Source of the DNA: Planctomycetaceae bacterium
Lineage (GTDB): Bacteria; Planctomycetota; Phycisphaerae; Phycisphaerales; SM1A02
DNA length: 6,118 bases
NCBI GenBank assembly: GCA_947459855.1
Contig: CANHFL010000081.1
Coordinates: 1 to 6,118, forward strand
Direction of reading: 5' to 3'
This document shows, one piece after another, positions 4,970 through 6,118 of this stretch; position 1 is the first letter of the stretch; each line of letters opens with the position of its first letter. The position numbers were made by a program, and so were the translations under genes. Below the pieces are notes generated by a model, which was not told where the DNA came from, made no database searches, and saw only the letters and a list, made by a program, of their open reading frames with translations.

Positions 4970-6118
4970 ATGCGCCGGCCCCTCCATGACGTCGTCCTGT
5001 CCGCCGCGGCCCTCGGTCTGCTGGCCCTTGCGGGCTGCGGCGGGCCGCGCAACGACGTCGTGCGGTCGTCGACCGCCGAGGCGTGGGCAGCCGATGCCTA
5101 TGCGCCCGGCGCGGGCCCCCAGGCGGCGCGTGCGCGCGCCGCGCGCGTGCTCGACCGTGCGCCCGAACCGATCGATCCGCCGATCGTGATGCAGGTGGGC
5201 GCGGCCGCGACGGTCCTGTTCGACGGGCCTTCCCTCGCTGCGAAGCCGATCGCCCGGCTCGCGCGCGGCACCGCCGTCCGGATGGTGGAGCGCGCGCGCT
5301 TCGTGCGCGTGCCCGAGGGTGCGCTGATGCGCGAGTGCTCGCCGGGCGACGCCGTGCCGACGTGGGTGCGTGTCGAGGCCGGCGCATCCAAGGGCTGGCT
5401 TTCGGCACGGTCGCTCGTCAGTCCCTCGATCGCGGGGCTCGGGTCCGACGCACTGTCCGCGCACCGCCTGGCGGCGCAGGGCGTGCTGCCGCCGCCGCCG
5501 GGTGCCGGGCTGCCGCAACGCAAGGGCGCGGACGACGCCGCCGCCGACGGACTGCTGGCCATCGCCGCACAGCCCTGTGCGTTCGACGGCACCGCCGCCG
5601 CGACCTTCGCGCCGGCGCCACGGCTGTCGGCGCTCCCGCCTGCGGGCGGCACGCTCGAGAAGCTGGACCCGGCGATCGCCAAGGAAGTCGCCGACGCGCG
5701 GACCGAGGAAGCCGCGGCACCGCTCGCGGACCCGCCGGAGCCCGAGGCGAGCCTCTACGGCATGTGGCAGCGGATCGCCAACGCCCCCGACGAGAAGCAG
5801 GTGGACATCGCGGTGCAGGACGTGCTGGGAGACCTGATGGGCCCCGCGCCGTTCACGCCCACCGAGGAGCGCATGCTCGGCCGCGCCTGCCTGGCGGCGC
5901 GGCTGGGCGGTGCGACGCTGCTGGCCGCCGACGATCCCGCCGTCGCGTACGTGAATTGGGTGGGCAACCGTCTGGTGGCCGCGGGATCGCTGCCCTATCC
6001 GGTCCTTGGCACGCTGTTTGCGGTCGTGGACGACCGCGGTCGGTCGCAGTGCGCTTCGGTGCCGGGCGGCCTGGTGCTGGTCACGACGGGACTGCTGCGG
6101 TCGTTGCGCAGCGAACAC
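4970..6118 (+). CDS. Lipoprotein with SH3-like domain and M48-type metallopeptidase domain, 3' end missing
   Basis: The frame opens at ATG 4970 and runs without a stop to the window end (383 residues visible). The N-terminus is a lipoprotein signal: Arg2-Arg3, a hydrophobic stretch, and lipobox LAGC with Cys23 as lipidation site, so it should be anchored in the cell envelope. Residues about 73-150 resemble a bacterial SH3 (SH3b) domain, with WVRV and GWLSARSLV at its end. An Ala/Pro-rich linker with a PPPP run follows. From about residue 295 it resembles the start of the M48 family: PAVAYVNWVGNRLV, then FAVVDD, then VPGGLVLVTTGLL. In M48 proteins such as BepA/YfgC the HExxH zinc site follows about here, and the window stops at SEH. 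The expected NAFA-type segment before PGG reads QCAS. The role is inferred as envelope proteolysis or quality control. The start lacks a Shine-Dalgarno but gives an exact signal peptide. Confidence 0.82.
   Translation, partial: MRRPLHDVVLSAAALGLLALAGCGGPRNDVVRSSTAEAWAADAYAPGAGPQAARARAARVLDRAPEPIDPPIVMQVGAAATVLFDGPSLAAKPIARLARGTAVRMVERARFVRVPEGALMRECSPGDAVPTWVRVEAGASKGWLSARSLVSPSIAGLGSDALSAHRLAAQGVLPPPPGAGLPQRKGADDAAADGLLAIAAQPCAFDGTAAATFAPAPRLSALPPAGGTLEKLDPAIAKEVADARTEEAAAPLADPPEPEASLYGMWQRIANAPDEKQVDIAVQDVLGDLMGPAPFTPTEERMLGRACLAARLGGATLLAADDPAVAYVNWVGNRLVAAGSLPYPVLGTLFAVVDDRGRSQCASVPGGLVLVTTGLLRSLRSEH

Noticed and set aside
5488..5502. CCG triplet run as a microsatellite
   Set aside because: Only about four CCG codons encoding a short Pro run in a linker; too short for a phase-variation tract.
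4880..6118. 412-residue minus-strand open frame opposite the lipoprotein gene
   Set aside because: The product is Arg/His/Gly-rich without motifs, while the plus strand encodes a lipobox, an SH3-like domain and M48 features.
1..6118. tRNA, rRNA, CRISPR array, insertion sequence, attachment site
   Set aside because: No repeated spacer pattern, terminal inverted repeats, transposase motifs or tRNA-like cloverleaf sequence was seen; nearly all of the window is accounted for by protein genes.

Overview
This is a GC-rich (roughly 70% by eye), densely coding bacterial window. It holds six protein genes, two of them cut by the window edges, and no visible RNA gene, mobile element or CRISPR array. 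A class I fructose-1,6-bisphosphatase together with a secreted lipoprotein of M48-peptidase type argues for a Gram-negative-like, high-GC bacterium. Planctomycetota, Myxococcota and Gemmatimonadota are all plausible. Actinobacteria are less likely, because they usually use the class II (GlpX) enzyme. The lineage cannot be fixed from this sequence alone.

Layout from left to right: (1) the 3' part of a plus-strand gene with a LuxR-type helix-turn-helix at its C-terminus and an unrecognised N-terminal part; (2) a minus-strand cluster read right to left as thiolase -> NAD(P)-dependent SDR epimerase-like protein -> LOG family protein. The first two overlap by 4 bases (ATGA) and the last two are 15 bases apart, so this is very probably one operon; (3) a 72-base divergent spacer with a small perfect hairpin and the window's most AT-rich patch; (4) a plus-strand class I fructose-1,6-bisphosphatase with its catalytic, metal and AMP-site residues in place; (5) a 114-base spacer with one imperfect inverted repeat; (6) the 5' part of a plus-strand lipoprotein with an SH3-like domain and the start of an M48-type metallopeptidase domain, cut just before the expected HExxH zinc motif.

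Functionally the centre is housekeeping metabolism: acetoacetyl-CoA/beta-ketothiolase chemistry and gluconeogenic fructose-6-phosphate production, transcribed divergently from a shared spacer. The SDR and LOG proteins are in families often seen beside metabolic genes, but their substrates here are unknown. I did not find a clear new biological system. The points most worth checking are the domain fusion and altered motif in the M48 lipoprotein, the unrecognised sensor part of the LuxR-type protein, a Cys cluster in the LOG protein, and the compact divergent promoter region with a possible leaderless fbp start.
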